Positions 16,386-25,318 of a stretch of DNA of 64,000 bases are shown piece after piece (within the stretch, counting starts at the first letter, position 1; each line of letters starts with the position of its first letter). The notes under the pieces are model-generated. The model searched no databases. It was not told the DNA's origin and worked only from the letters and a program-made list of their open reading frames with translations. Made by a program: the position numbers and the translations under genes. This DNA is from CBDFKF01 sp965248765 (GTDB lineage Bacteria > Pseudomonadota > Alphaproteobacteria > VGEJ01), in contig CBDFKF010000004.1 in assembly GCA_965248765.1 (NCBI GenBank), forward strand, positions 744,001-808,000. Reading direction: 5' to 3'.

Positions 16386-17510
16386 ATGACGGAATCCCAC
16401 CGCACGACGCCGTCAGGCAAGCGACGCGCCCGCGCGCTCGGCATCCCGCTCGAAGGCGAGCCGGGCCAGGCCAACGCCATCACCGATGTCGGCGGGGTAG
16501 AGGTCGGCTACACCACTCTGATCGCCGGGGACGGACTCCTCGTGGTCGGCCAGGGGCCAGTTCGCACTGGCGTCACCGCGATCTTGCCACGGGGTCGCGG
16601 CGGCATCATGCGGCCGGTGCACGCGGGCAGCTTCAGCCTCAATGGTAACGGCGAGCTCACAGGCACGCTGTGGATCGATGAGACCGGGCGGTGCCAGGGG
16701 CCCATCACGATCACCAATACCCATTCGTGCGGCGTCGCGCGCGATGCCGCGATTCGTTGGATGGTGGCGAATGTCGAGGACTTTCGCTCGGGCGATGGCC
16801 TGCATTGGGCATTGCCGGTCGCGGGCGAGACCTACGATGGCTACCTCAGCGACATCAATGGCTTCCACGTGACGCCCGAGCACGTCATCCAGGCGATCGA
16901 TTCGGCCGCCGTTGGGCCGATCGAAGAGGGCAGCGTCGGCGGCGGCACCGGCATGATCTGCTATGAGTTCAAGGGCGGCTCGGGGACCGCCTCGCGACGG
17001 GTCGCGCATGAAGAGCAGGTGTACACGGTCGGCGCTTTCGTCCAGGCGAACTTCGGCCTTCGCCATGAGCTGGTCGTCGCCGGCGTTCCCGCCGGCCGAC
17101 ATCTGACGGGCGGCGCTCTCCCTTACTCGGGCGGCTCATCGATCATCGCCGTCATCGCCACGGACGCACCACTCCTACCCCATCAGCTCAAGCGGCTCGC
17201 CCGTCGTATCGCCCTCGGCGTGGGCCGATCCGGTAGTGTCTCGCACAACGGCTCGGGCGACATCTTCCTGGCCTTCTCGACCGCCAACGAGGAGGCCGTG
17301 GCCGCCGACGAAGGGCTGCCCGCGGCGTCCTTCGTGCCTGACGCCAAGATCAATCCCCTGTTCACCGCCGTGGTGCAGTCGATCGACGAGGCCATTCTCA
17401 ATAGCTTGATCGCGAACAAGACGATGGTCGGTCGCGATGACCGCGAGGTGATTGCCCTACCGCACGACGACCTCTGCGCCGTGCTCAAGGAGTATGGGCC
17501 GCTGAGCTGA
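16386..17510 (+). CDS. P1 family (DmpA-type) aminopeptidase / D-esterase
   Basis: The 374-residue protein belongs to the self-processing DmpA/BapA family of N-terminal nucleophile hydrolases. The N-terminal pattern RARALGIPLEGEPGQANAITDVGGVEVG and the block GGSVGGGTGM-like motif (SVGGGTGMICYEFKGG) are family hallmarks. The cleavage and nucleophile site is in YSGGSSIIAVIATDAPLLPHQ; the nucleophile is Ser251 or Ser252. Autocleavage there would give alpha and beta chains. Substrates are short peptides with N-terminal small, D- or beta-amino acids. The start ATG at 16386 is used because the longer frame runs into the permease gene. Placement after the importer suggests it acts on imported peptides or amides. 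Confidence 0.9.
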   Translation: MTESHRTTPSGKRRARALGIPLEGEPGQANAITDVGGVEVGYTTLIAGDGLLVVGQGPVRTGVTAILPRGRGGIMRPVHAGSFSLNGNGELTGTLWIDETGRCQGPITITNTHSCGVARDAAIRWMVANVEDFRSGDGLHWALPVAGETYDGYLSDINGFHVTPEHVIQAIDSAAVGPIEEGSVGGGTGMICYEFKGGSGTASRRVAHEEQVYTVGAFVQANFGLRHELVVAGVPAGRHLTGGALPYSGGSSIIAVIATDAPLLPHQLKRLARRIALGVGRSGSVSHNGSGDIFLAFSTANEEAVAADEGLPAASFVPDAKINPLFTAVVQSIDEAILNSLIANKTMVGRDDREVIALPHDDLCAVLKEYGPLS

Positions 17511-17532
17511 TCGCCAATCGGCGGCGGCGCGA

Positions 17533-18332
17533 CTAGTTTTCCTCCAGGAACTCGAGAACGGCGCGCTTTGCGCGCTCGGCATTGTCGACAATGGGCGAGC
17601 TGATGATGGTGTGGCCGTTGCCGGGCAGAACCAGCGAGATCGCCTTCGCGCGATCCCCGTCCACCTGGCCGCAATGCTCGCCGCGCTTGGCCTCGTACCA
17701 AGGGTCCTCCTCGCCGATGATCGCCAGGATCGGCACCGACGGTGGCGCGTTTATCCCGCGTAGGGCTCCAGACCATGGCAGTGCCAGCCCATGATCACGA
17801 TGCCGGCAACCCCACGCCCGTCGTAGCCCGCGGCCGCCATGCCGCCCTCGCTGAAGCCAATAACGAAAATCCGGTTCTCGTCCACCCACGGCAACGCCGA
17901 GACTTGGCGCACGGCGTAGTGGAGCTCTTCGAGGCGGAAAGCATGGGCTTCGGGAAACAGCGCAGTGCTGTGGTGCGCCGGACTACAATTTGCGCGCCGC
18001 CCGATGCGCGCAAAACTGTTGGGGAAAAAGGACGGATAGCCGCGATCCATAAAGAAGAGCTTCCAGCTCTCCTCTTCGAAGCCGATGCCGTCGCACCCGT
18101 GCATAAAAATCAGCGCCGGCGCCTGGGACGCCTGCGAGATGCCACGAACCGCACGCTGAATCTGGCGATCACTCCAATGCCCGAGGATCGCCTTGCCTCC
18201 GAGCAGGCCAGCGGGTAGCGCCACATGAGCCTGCTGCCAAGCCGCACCTGCATCGGCATCAGCCCGGCTCGACTCAGGGATCAGCGCGACGAGAGCCAGC
18301 ACGAGAGCGAACCAGAGCGAAAGGTGTTTCAT
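17533..18332 (-). pseudogene. Secreted alpha/beta hydrolase (dienelactone-hydrolase-like), frameshifted near 17757
   Basis: The first part (from ATG 18332, preceded by GAGGAG) has a signal peptide MKHLSLWFALVLALVALIP..., an FMHGCDG oxyanion-hole loop and the nucleophile elbow GFSEGG. It hits TAA at 17751-17753. The remainder is in the next frame: INAPPSVPILAIIGEEDPWY holds the acid Asp and LPGNGHTI the catalytic His, ending at TAG 17533. Adding one base to the G-run (plus-strand CCC near 17754-17757) joins them as PYAG-INAPPS. All triad residues survive, so this is either a recent frameshift or a homopolymer sequencing error. It converges on the P1 peptidase gene. Confidence 0.75.
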
Positions 18333-18448
18333 CGGCTTCGGCGCTCCTCGCGGCGCGAGGGCAACGGGCTTTCTTGCCTTGGGTATGGGCAAACTCTAAC
18401 ATCGCCCCAACACCCCCGTGGTAGGGCGCAGTTCAGGGAGCGCGATCA

Positions 18449-19482
18449 ATGGTCCGGTCAGCCCGCGTGCGATATCTGCTCTTGGCGTTCGGTCTCGCAG
18501 TGCCAGTCTCATTGGTCACCGTCCCCTCGCACGCCCAGATGAGCGCACCGCCCATCGGTGCCAAATATTTCTTCGACTGCAGCCTGTATGACGGGCCTAT
18601 CTTCCAGGAGGTCCATAGCATCGCCGCCAATGATGACGGCGTCATTCGCGTGACGGTATCCAGCGGCGAACAAGAGAACTGGTACGAAAAACCATTCTAC
18701 TATCTGGGCACAACGTTGGTTAAGAAAGAGAGTATCGGCGGCAGCGAGTCGACCATGCGCGGCACCGACGCTTTCGCCGACATCGGCGCCCTGCGAATCG
18801 GCGATACCTTCAGCGACTACGTCACCGAGCGCCGAGCGGGCGGCGAGCTCGAGTGGAAGTACAAGATCTCCGTCGTCGGCCGTGAGACCAGCTATGTCCG
18901 CGACCTGGGCGACGTGCCGGTCATACAGCTCATCGAGGGACGCTGGTTCAATCTCTATTCCCCGGAGATGCTGTCCTACTACGCCCCCGACCTCTCGTTT
19001 CCGATCTACTGGAGCTATACCGATTCCAACCAGGGGAAGGTGGAGTGCGAGCTCGCCTCGGTCGAGAGGCTGGAGCCAGCAGCAGTGGCGGAGGTCCCGC
19101 CCGAGGCCGATCAGGTCCCGGTTGAGGAAGAAGAGATCGCAGCGCTGCCGCCCGAGCCCGCGGTCGAGGAACCAGCGCCTCCGCCGGAGCCGCGTTATCG
19201 GATCACCCCGGCCGACGAGCGGCGCGTGACGTCCACACGGGTCAACGTCCGCATTGATCCCTCTGTCAACGCCGCGCCCTTGGGCCTCGTGGCAGCCGGC
19301 ACGACGTTTCTGGTGACTGGCAAAACCGAGGCAGAGGGCGCGTTGTGGTATCGCGTAGCGTCAACCCCGATTCCATGCTGCCGAAGGACGGGCTGGTCCT
19401 TCTGAATCAACTGCTTGAAGGCCGGCTGATCTCGCAGACCGAGTACGGGCGCAAGCGCCAGGCGATGCTCGCCGCTCTTTGA
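18449..19482 (+). pseudogene. Secreted protein with SH3-like domain and SHOCT-like tail, frameshifted near 19360
   Basis: From ATG 18449 a signal peptide (cut after SHAQ) leads to an unrecognised beta-rich domain (about residues 30-205), an acidic Pro/Glu-rich linker (about 210-250) and a bacterial SH3 start RVNVRIDPSVNAAPLGLVAAGT. The frame ends at TGA 19403-19405 after a non-homologous tail. In the next frame, VNPDSMLPKDGLVLLNQLLE and then GRLISQTEYGRKRQAML to TGA 19482 reads as a SHOCT-like short helix pair. So a one-base change near 19350-19370 has split the gene. It likely acts at the cell envelope. Convergent with the caspase-like gene, with only 5 bases between the two stops. Confidence 0.6.
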
Positions 19483-19487
19483 GAGCG

Positions 19488-21650
19488 CTAGCGCCGGAAG
19501 AAAAGGAAATCGCCGCCGTCGTGTCCGGCGAAGCGGATGTCGGAGTGCTCCGGCGTCTGCGGCGCATTCAGCATCACCGGACGACGGATCTGGAGGAACA
19601 TCTCGGGTCCGTTCATGATCCCCTCGTTCTCCTCCAGCGCACCGATGAAGGCACGGGCGAACACCGAGTGGTCGGTACCTCCGCCGCTGTCGGCCACCGG
19701 CTCGAGCCCACCCGATGTCATGACCACCCGCGCCCGTTTCTTCGACATTCGCCCGAGGTACTCAGGGCTCTGTAGGGTCACGGTCAGGCCACGGGTCAGC
19801 GTGCCCGAATAGCAGCTATCGACCACCAGCATCACATGCTTGGCATCCATCGCCTTTAGCGCATCGGTAACAGTCGCGTTGGAGACCCAGCGGACCTGGA
19901 TGTCCTCTTGCGCATCGATCGGCAGCCAGTAGCCGCGTTCAGACGAGAAGTCGAGTATGCCGTGGCCGGCGTAGTAGATCAGCAGATTGTCCTGGCTGGT
20001 CAGCGTCGAGCGAAGGCGATCGAGTGCAACGACGATGTCCTCGCGCGTCGCATCAAGCAGCGTCTGGACCTCGAACCCGTAATCGCGGCTCAGCACCTCG
20101 GACACCGACTTCGCGTCATTGACCGCGGTGCGGAGCTTCGGCATGTGCTTATAAGCGTCGTTGCCAATGACCAGCGCGTGGTAGGTGCCGAACTCCTCGA
20201 GCTGGACCTCCGAGAGGATATCGCTCTGCGGCGCGCTCGCATCGACGGAGGTGGTTTGAGCGGGCTCGGGCTCGGCCGGCGCGGGCTCAGGTTCGGGTAC
20301 TGACCGTTCGACGCTCCGTTCCTTTCGCTCAACCTTGGCGACCTTCGCGACCTTGGCGACCTTCGCAACCTTCGCGACCTCGACCTTTGGCTCTTCGACT
20401 ACCTGGGCGGGCTCCTCGACCGGTGGCGGCGGTACTTACTCTTCATCGACCACCGGCTCGGGCGGGACATAGCCGGCATCGACCTCCTCCGCGGGGGGGA
20501 CGTAGCCAACATCGACATCAGCATCACTCTCGGCTGGCGCCGCAAGGGCTACTTCGGTCTCCTCCTCAACCGGCGGCGGCACGTATTCGAGCTCCGATTC
20601 GTCGAGCGGCGGTGGTTCGTAGGCGTCGTCAACCGCTGCCGTCTCGACGGCAGGTTTGGGTGCGGCGGCCGCGACCTCCAGCGATGCCGCCGACTCCTCT
20701 TGGCTGACGGACCGCCAGTTGTCGATGCGCTCGTCTATGCTCGCAATTTCGCGCGCCTCAATGCGGTGGCGAACGCGCGCGACATTGTCCAGCGCCCTGG
20801 CTCGCAGGTCTTCGATCCGCGCGCCGGTCGCCAGCCGGTACCAATAGAACGCCTCGACGTAGTCCTTATCGACGCCGCGGCCGTTCTCGTAAAGGCGCCC
20901 GATATTGAGCTGGGCCATCGCCCAGCCTTGCTCGGCGGCCTTCTCGTACCACCTGGCCGCTGCTTCATAATCGCGCTTGACCCCGAATCGGTTCTCGTAG
21001 GCCAGCCCAAGGTCGTTCTGCGCGCGCGCAAAGCCGTGGTTGGCCGCGCGCGCGAGCCAGTTAGCGGCCTTGCGAAGGTCCTTTTCGACCTTGCGGTCGC
21101 CGCGCTGATAGATCAGGCCGATTTTGTATTCGGATAGCGCGTAGCCATTTTCGGCCGACGGCATGAACCAGCGCAGCGCCTCGGCCATATCCTCGTCGAC
21201 TCCCCAACCCTCCATGTACATCTCCGCGAGGTGGGTCTAGGAGCTGACGTCACCGAGATCCGCACCGCGGCGATACCACTTGAGTGCCTCGCTGTAGTTG
21301 CCGAGATCGAATTGATAGGTGCCGCCGATGTTGGCGAAAGCGACGAGGTAGTTGTTCTCGGCCGCTTCGAACAGGTAGGGCAGCCCCTCATCGCGCCGCT
21401 GGGCCCGCAAAAGCGCGCGCCCTAGCTAGAATTGGAAACGAGGCGAGTCCGGGTAACGCTTGATCGCCTGTTCACAAGCCCGGATGCCCGCGCGAGCATC
21501 CATGAGATCCCACTGCACACCAGGTCCGACCTTGTGGGGATCGGCTGGATGGGCCGCTAGTCGATCGCAATCGTGGGGCGGTGCCTCAGCGGCTGCCGCC
21601 CACGCCGACGAAGCTAATAGACAGAGACTCGCGAGGACCGCGATTCGCAT
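19488..21650 (-). pseudogene. Sel1-repeat / caspase-like (C14) protein with three in-frame stop codons
   Basis: One minus-strand frame from ATG 21650 to TAG 19488 encodes about 720 codons. Order: signal peptide MRIAVLASLCLLASSAWA, Sel1/TPR repeats (for example AQNDLGLAYENRFGVKRDYE, AQLNIGRLYENGRGVDKDY), an acidic Pro/Val/Glu-rich linker with VAKVAKVAKVAKVAKV repeats, and a C-terminal caspase domain beginning YHALVIGNDAY. The catalytic His (YYAGHG, codon 19962-19964) and Cys (VDSCYSG, codon 19812-19814) are intact. Internal stops are TAG 21426-21428, TAG 21237-21239 and TAA 20436-20438; the frame never shifts. Each is one C-to-T change from a Gln codon, and Gln fits at least the first two contexts (RFQF-stop-LGRALL, GDVSS-stop-THLAEMY). 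It follows the FecR-like and cyclase genes in an operon. Confidence 0.75.
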
Positions 21651-22224
21651 GCGTAGCGCCCGCCATCGCGGAGCGGTATCGACGCAGGCCAATCGAGCCA
21701 TGCGGCCCCGTCCGACCAATCGGCACGTACCGAGTCGCCGCCATCAGCAGGACTGAGTGACATCGTCACGGCGCCCTCGGAATCGGCGCGCCAGACGCGC
21801 ACGGGCGTCCCCGCCAAATACAGTGATCGCCGGAGCGCCCGAGATCGACATACCAGGGCCCTGGTGGCGTGCCCGCGGCGGCAGCACTACGGATCGCACC
21901 GGTCGTCGTCGACCCGTCCTCGCCGGCGACAAAGAGGTCCGAAAGAGCAACCAGAATGCCTTGATCGTCTTCACCGGCGGCGCCCTGTCCAAGCTCCACC
22001 ACGCCCTCGAACGGGCCGGTTACGGTGATGACTCCCCCGTCCTCGGCCATCAACGTGAGCTCGGCGCCTGCCGGCAGCGCCACCGCGGCACTGCCATCGA
22101 TGATCCATCCCTCTTCCACCTCGGGGATATTCGAGGCGATGACCAACAGCTCTACCGCGCCCGCGGCGGGCGCGAACGCTAGACCGAGCACCAGCACAAG
22201 AACCGCCTGCAACCAACGAGGCAT
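21614..22224 (-). pseudogene. FecR-like periplasmic protein, frameshifted near 21830
   Basis: ATG 22224 lies one base after the stop of the cyclase gene (TGACATG), so translation is coupled. A signal peptide MPRWLQAVLVLVLGLAFAPAAGA is followed by IPEVEEGWIIDGSAAVALPAGAELTLMAEDGGVITVTGPF, a FecR-type beta domain. The frame then becomes non-homologous. A one-base correction near 21827-21835 restores SLYLAGTPVRVWRADSEGAV, DWSDGAAWLDWPASIPLRDG and so on to a stop at 21614. The restored 3' end overlaps the start of the caspase gene by 37 bases. FecR-like domains beside CHASE2 cyclases are thought to act as periplasmic partners; the ligand is unknown. Confidence 0.65.
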
Positions 22225-22225
22225 G

Positions 22226-24160
22226 TCATTTGTCCTTCAGTTCGATGCGGGCTCCCACTTCGCCCGCCGTCAGACGCGCCAGATGATAGGCCGCCAGCGA
22301 GTCGTCAGGATGGCTACGAACAAGACCGTCAAATGCGGCGCGCGCGCTCGGATCGCGACTGCGCATCGTCTCGTACGCCTTCACGTAGTCCGCCAAGGCG
22401 CCGTTCACTATCAGTTCCTGACCGACCAGCTCAAATACCATCACGCCTTCCGTCTTGCCTTTAACTACCAGCTCGCCAATCGGCCGCAAAGGGAGACCAT
22501 CACACTGCGCCGCAGTTGTACCGCTGACGCAAACGCGGGTGCCGAGGTACTTGTTGGCGCCCTCGAGGCGCGCCGCGGCGTTCACGGTATCGCCGATCGC
22601 GGTGTAGTCGAAGCGTTCCTCGCCCCCGAAATTGCCGACGATCGCTGGGCCGGTGTGAACGCCGATTCGGGTCATGCCGAAGCCGACCCCTTCCGCCTGG
22701 CGCGCCTCGGAGTAGGTCTGCGCGAACCGATCCAGGTCTTGGGCGCAGCGCACGGCGCGGGCGGCGTGATCCGGCTGATCGTCGGGCGCGCCGAAGACGG
22801 CAACCACCGCATCACCGATAAACTTATCGATGGTGCCGCTATGCTCGAGAACGTCGAGGTAGGCGTTGAGGACCTGCACGAGCGCCGCCGGATCCATGCT
22901 CTCGGACAGAGTTGTGAAGCCGGCGATATCGGTGAACAGATACGTCACCTCACGCCACTCGCCGCCGAGCCTGAGGCGCTCCGGCTGACGCTCAAGCTGG
23001 CTAACGATCGACGGCGCGACGTAGTGCGCGAAGGCGTTGCGGATCATTCGCTTCTCCGCACGCAGGCGGCCGCCGACGTAAACGCTGGCAAGCCCGAACG
23101 CGGCCGCCAGCGCGACGGTGGGCGTGGCCAGCGGAATCAGCGGCCCGCCGAGCTGGTACCAGTAGAAGCCAACGACCCACAACGCGGCGGTCGCGATGCC
23201 GGCAACCGTCAGACGCACGGCGAATTGCGCACTCCATGCCGCCAGCAGCACTCCGATAGCGACGACGATTATCGCAAGGCCGATACGGGTCGCCAGATCC
23301 GGCCGAACTGCGGTCACGCCATCGAGCAGTTGCGCCAGCGCATGGGCGTGGATAATCACGCCCGGCTCCGAGGCCTGCCCGCCACTACCGGCAGCGAAGG
23401 GCGTTCGATGGCGGTCGTTCTGCGGCGATGACGGCGGCAGGACTGCACCGATCAACACGATCCGCCCCCCAATCCACGCGGCCGGAAACCGCTCCACCGC
23501 CTTGGCAGTGTAGGTCTTGAACTTGGCCTTTCTTTCGGGCGTTGGGCCGCGGTAAACAATCTCAAACCGATCCGTCGGCGCCGTGCCGCCGAGCGCGTCC
23601 ATGATCGCCGGAACGAAGGCAAGAGCGGTGCCATCAGGCGTGGGCGCCGGAATCCAGCGGACCGTCCCCATCGCGTTCTTGCCGAGGCCGACATACCCCT
23701 TGTGCGCATCGCCGAGATAGGCCTGCTGGAAGGCGAGCTGAGGTTCGGTGAGCCCATGCTCAGCGCCCGCCCAGCCAACGATCACCGGCGCCCGGGTCGC
23801 GGCGATCACGGTTTGCAGCCGGCTGTCCTTCGCCGGCTCGGTGGGTTGATCGAAGACGATGTCGAGCGCGATCGCCGCGGCACCGGCAGCGTCGAGCGCG
23901 GCGATCCAATCAGCGAGCCGACCGCGGTCGACCGGCGATCGGTAAGGCATACCGGCCAGCGTGGCCTCATCGATGCCGATGGCCACGATGTCCTCGCGCT
24001 GCGACTGCACCGGCGTCATACGGGCGATGCGCAGATCCGCAAGCCACGCCTCGTAGGTGGCGACGAAGGTTACCGACGGCGCGGCTATCGAGATCGCAGC
24101 CACGACGACCGCGATCGCCAACAAGCCCGGTGTCGCGCCCAGCCGCCGTAATCTGAACAT
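22226..24160 (-). CDS. CHASE2-domain class III adenylate/guanylate cyclase
   Basis: About 644 residues. An N-terminal membrane anchor is followed by a periplasmic CHASE2 sensor domain (about residues 30-300: DLRIARMTPVQSQREDIVAIGIDEATL), then three hydrophobic segments (VVAIGVLLAAWSA, ATAALWVVGFYWY, LATPTVALAAAFGLASVYVGG) and a cytoplasmic class III cyclase domain. FTDIAGFT and DKFIGDAVVAVFG hold the two metal-binding Asp and the Lys; YTAIGDTVNAAARLEGAN is the nucleotide-specificity loop, favouring cAMP. Start ATG 24160 is preferred; a GTG at 24205 in the same frame is possible, and neither has a clear site. It heads the operon with the FecR-like and caspase genes and is the only intact member. 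Confidence 0.88.
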   Translation of the reverse strand: MFRLRRLGATPGLLAIAVVVAAISIAAPSVTFVATYEAWLADLRIARMTPVQSQREDIVAIGIDEATLAGMPYRSPVDRGRLADWIAALDAAGAAAIALDIVFDQPTEPAKDSRLQTVIAATRAPVIVGWAGAEHGLTEPQLAFQQAYLGDAHKGYVGLGKNAMGTVRWIPAPTPDGTALAFVPAIMDALGGTAPTDRFEIVYRGPTPERKAKFKTYTAKAVERFPAAWIGGRIVLIGAVLPPSSPQNDRHRTPFAAGSGGQASEPGVIIHAHALAQLLDGVTAVRPDLATRIGLAIIVVAIGVLLAAWSAQFAVRLTVAGIATAALWVVGFYWYQLGGPLIPLATPTVALAAAFGLASVYVGGRLRAEKRMIRNAFAHYVAPSIVSQLERQPERLRLGGEWREVTYLFTDIAGFTTLSESMDPAALVQVLNAYLDVLEHSGTIDKFIGDAVVAVFGAPDDQPDHAARAVRCAQDLDRFAQTYSEARQAEGVGFGMTRIGVHTGPAIVGNFGGEERFDYTAIGDTVNAAARLEGANKYLGTRVCVSGTTAAQCDGLPLRPIGELVVKGKTEGVMVFELVGQELIVNGALADYVKAYETMRSRDPSARAAFDGLVRSHPDDSLAAYHLARLTAGEVGARIELKDK

Positions 24161-24237
24161 GCTGCTGAAACGCTCGCTCGCTGCCTGCCCATGCGATACT
24201 ACCACCGGCCAGGATCGGGGTCAGTGAGGGGCCAAGG

Positions 24238-25293
24238 GTGGCGGACGCTCAGTCCGAGATCGGTCCGGTGCGCGAGCAGCACCGCTTCGATGTCGCGAAG
24301 CTCACGCGCTATCTCGAATCACACCTGGCCGATTTCGCCGGGCCGCTGACCGTCAAACAGTTCCGCGGCGGCCAGTCGTGCCCGACGTACCGGCTGGACA
24401 CTCCAGGCCAGGCGTACGTGCTGCGGCGCAAGCCGCCGGGCAAGCTCTTGCCCTCAGCGCATGCGGTGGATCGCGAGTATCGGGTGATGTCGGCGCTCGC
24501 AGGCACGGGAGTCGCGGTGCCGCAGACCTATCTGCTCTGCGAGGACGCCGAGGTAGTCGGCACGCCTTTCTTCGTGATGGAGTACGTGCCGGGGCGCATC
24601 TTCTGGGATCTCGCGGTGCCTGGGCTCGCGGGGGCCGAGCGCGCCGCTATCTATGATGCGATGAACCAGACGATTGCGCAGCTCCATGCGGTTAACTATG
24701 GGGCGATCGGGCTCGCGGATTACGGCCGTCCCGTAGGCTATGTGGCGCGGCAGATCGACCGTTGGACCAAGCAGTATCGAGCGTCCGAGACCGAGCCGAT
24801 CGAAGCAATGGAGCGCCTGATTGCGTGGCTGCCGGAAAACCTCCCGGACGGCGGCGCAACGGCACTGGTGCACGGCGATTATCGGCTCGACAACATGATC
24901 TTTCATCCGACTGAGGCGCGGGTCGTTGCGATCCTCGATTGGGAGGTCTCGACACTCGGCGATCCGCTCGCGGATTTTGCATATCACTGCATGGTGTGGC
25001 GGCTCGAGCCGCACGCTTTCAAGGGTCTGCGGGATCTCGATCTCAAGCAGCTCGGTATCCCTGACGAGGCGCAATACCTCGCCGCCTACTGTGAGCGCAC
25101 CGGGCGGACGAGCATCGACAACTGGGATTTCTACATCGCCTACAACATGTTCCGGCTCGCCGCGATCCTGCAGGGCATCATGGGGCGGGTGCGCGACGGT
25201 ACGGCGAGCAGCGAGGCCGCGGCGGAGCGGGGCGCGCTCGCTCGGCCGGTCGCCGAAGCAGGCTGGCGCGAGGTCGAAGCGATTCTTGGTTGA
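24238..25293 (+). CDS. Phosphotransferase family protein (aminoglycoside-phosphotransferase fold, ACAD10/11-type)
   Basis: A 351-residue APH-fold kinase. The catalytic loop HGDYRLDNMIF and the metal-binding ILDWEVSTLGDPLADF are both intact. YVLRRKPPGKLLPSAHAVDREY matches the N-lobe of the kinase domain found fused to acyl-CoA dehydrogenases in ACAD10/11, which phosphorylate 4-hydroxy acyl-CoAs. An acyl-CoA dehydrogenase gene lies 26 bp away in the convergent orientation, which supports that reading over antibiotic resistance. Translation starts at GTG 24238. The substrate here is inferred, not shown. Confidence 0.85.
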   Translation: MADAQSEIGPVREQHRFDVAKLTRYLESHLADFAGPLTVKQFRGGQSCPTYRLDTPGQAYVLRRKPPGKLLPSAHAVDREYRVMSALAGTGVAVPQTYLLCEDAEVVGTPFFVMEYVPGRIFWDLAVPGLAGAERAAIYDAMNQTIAQLHAVNYGAIGLADYGRPVGYVARQIDRWTKQYRASETEPIEAMERLIAWLPENLPDGGATALVHGDYRLDNMIFHPTEARVVAILDWEVSTLGDPLADFAYHCMVWRLEPHAFKGLRDLDLKQLGIPDEAQYLAAYCERTGRTSIDNWDFYIAYNMFRLAAILQGIMGRVRDGTASSEAAAERGALARPVAEAGWREVEAILG

Positions 25294-25318
25294 GTGCCGG
25301 GGAGGCTGAGCACGCCTC

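Noticed and set aside
19488..21650. Genome-wide reassignment of TAG or TAA to Gln
   Set aside because: Intact genes in the window end normally in TAG (first binding protein, EamA transporter, second LivH) and other genes show no internal stops.
22025..23431. Long open frame of 468 codons opposite the cyclase gene
   Set aside because: It is a mirror of the GC-rich cyclase coding strand, has no homology or RBS, and the cyclase motifs are unambiguous.
24238..25293. Aminoglycoside resistance enzyme
   Set aside because: The APH fold is shared, but the N-lobe pattern and the neighbouring acyl-CoA dehydrogenase match the ACAD10/11 kinase group instead.
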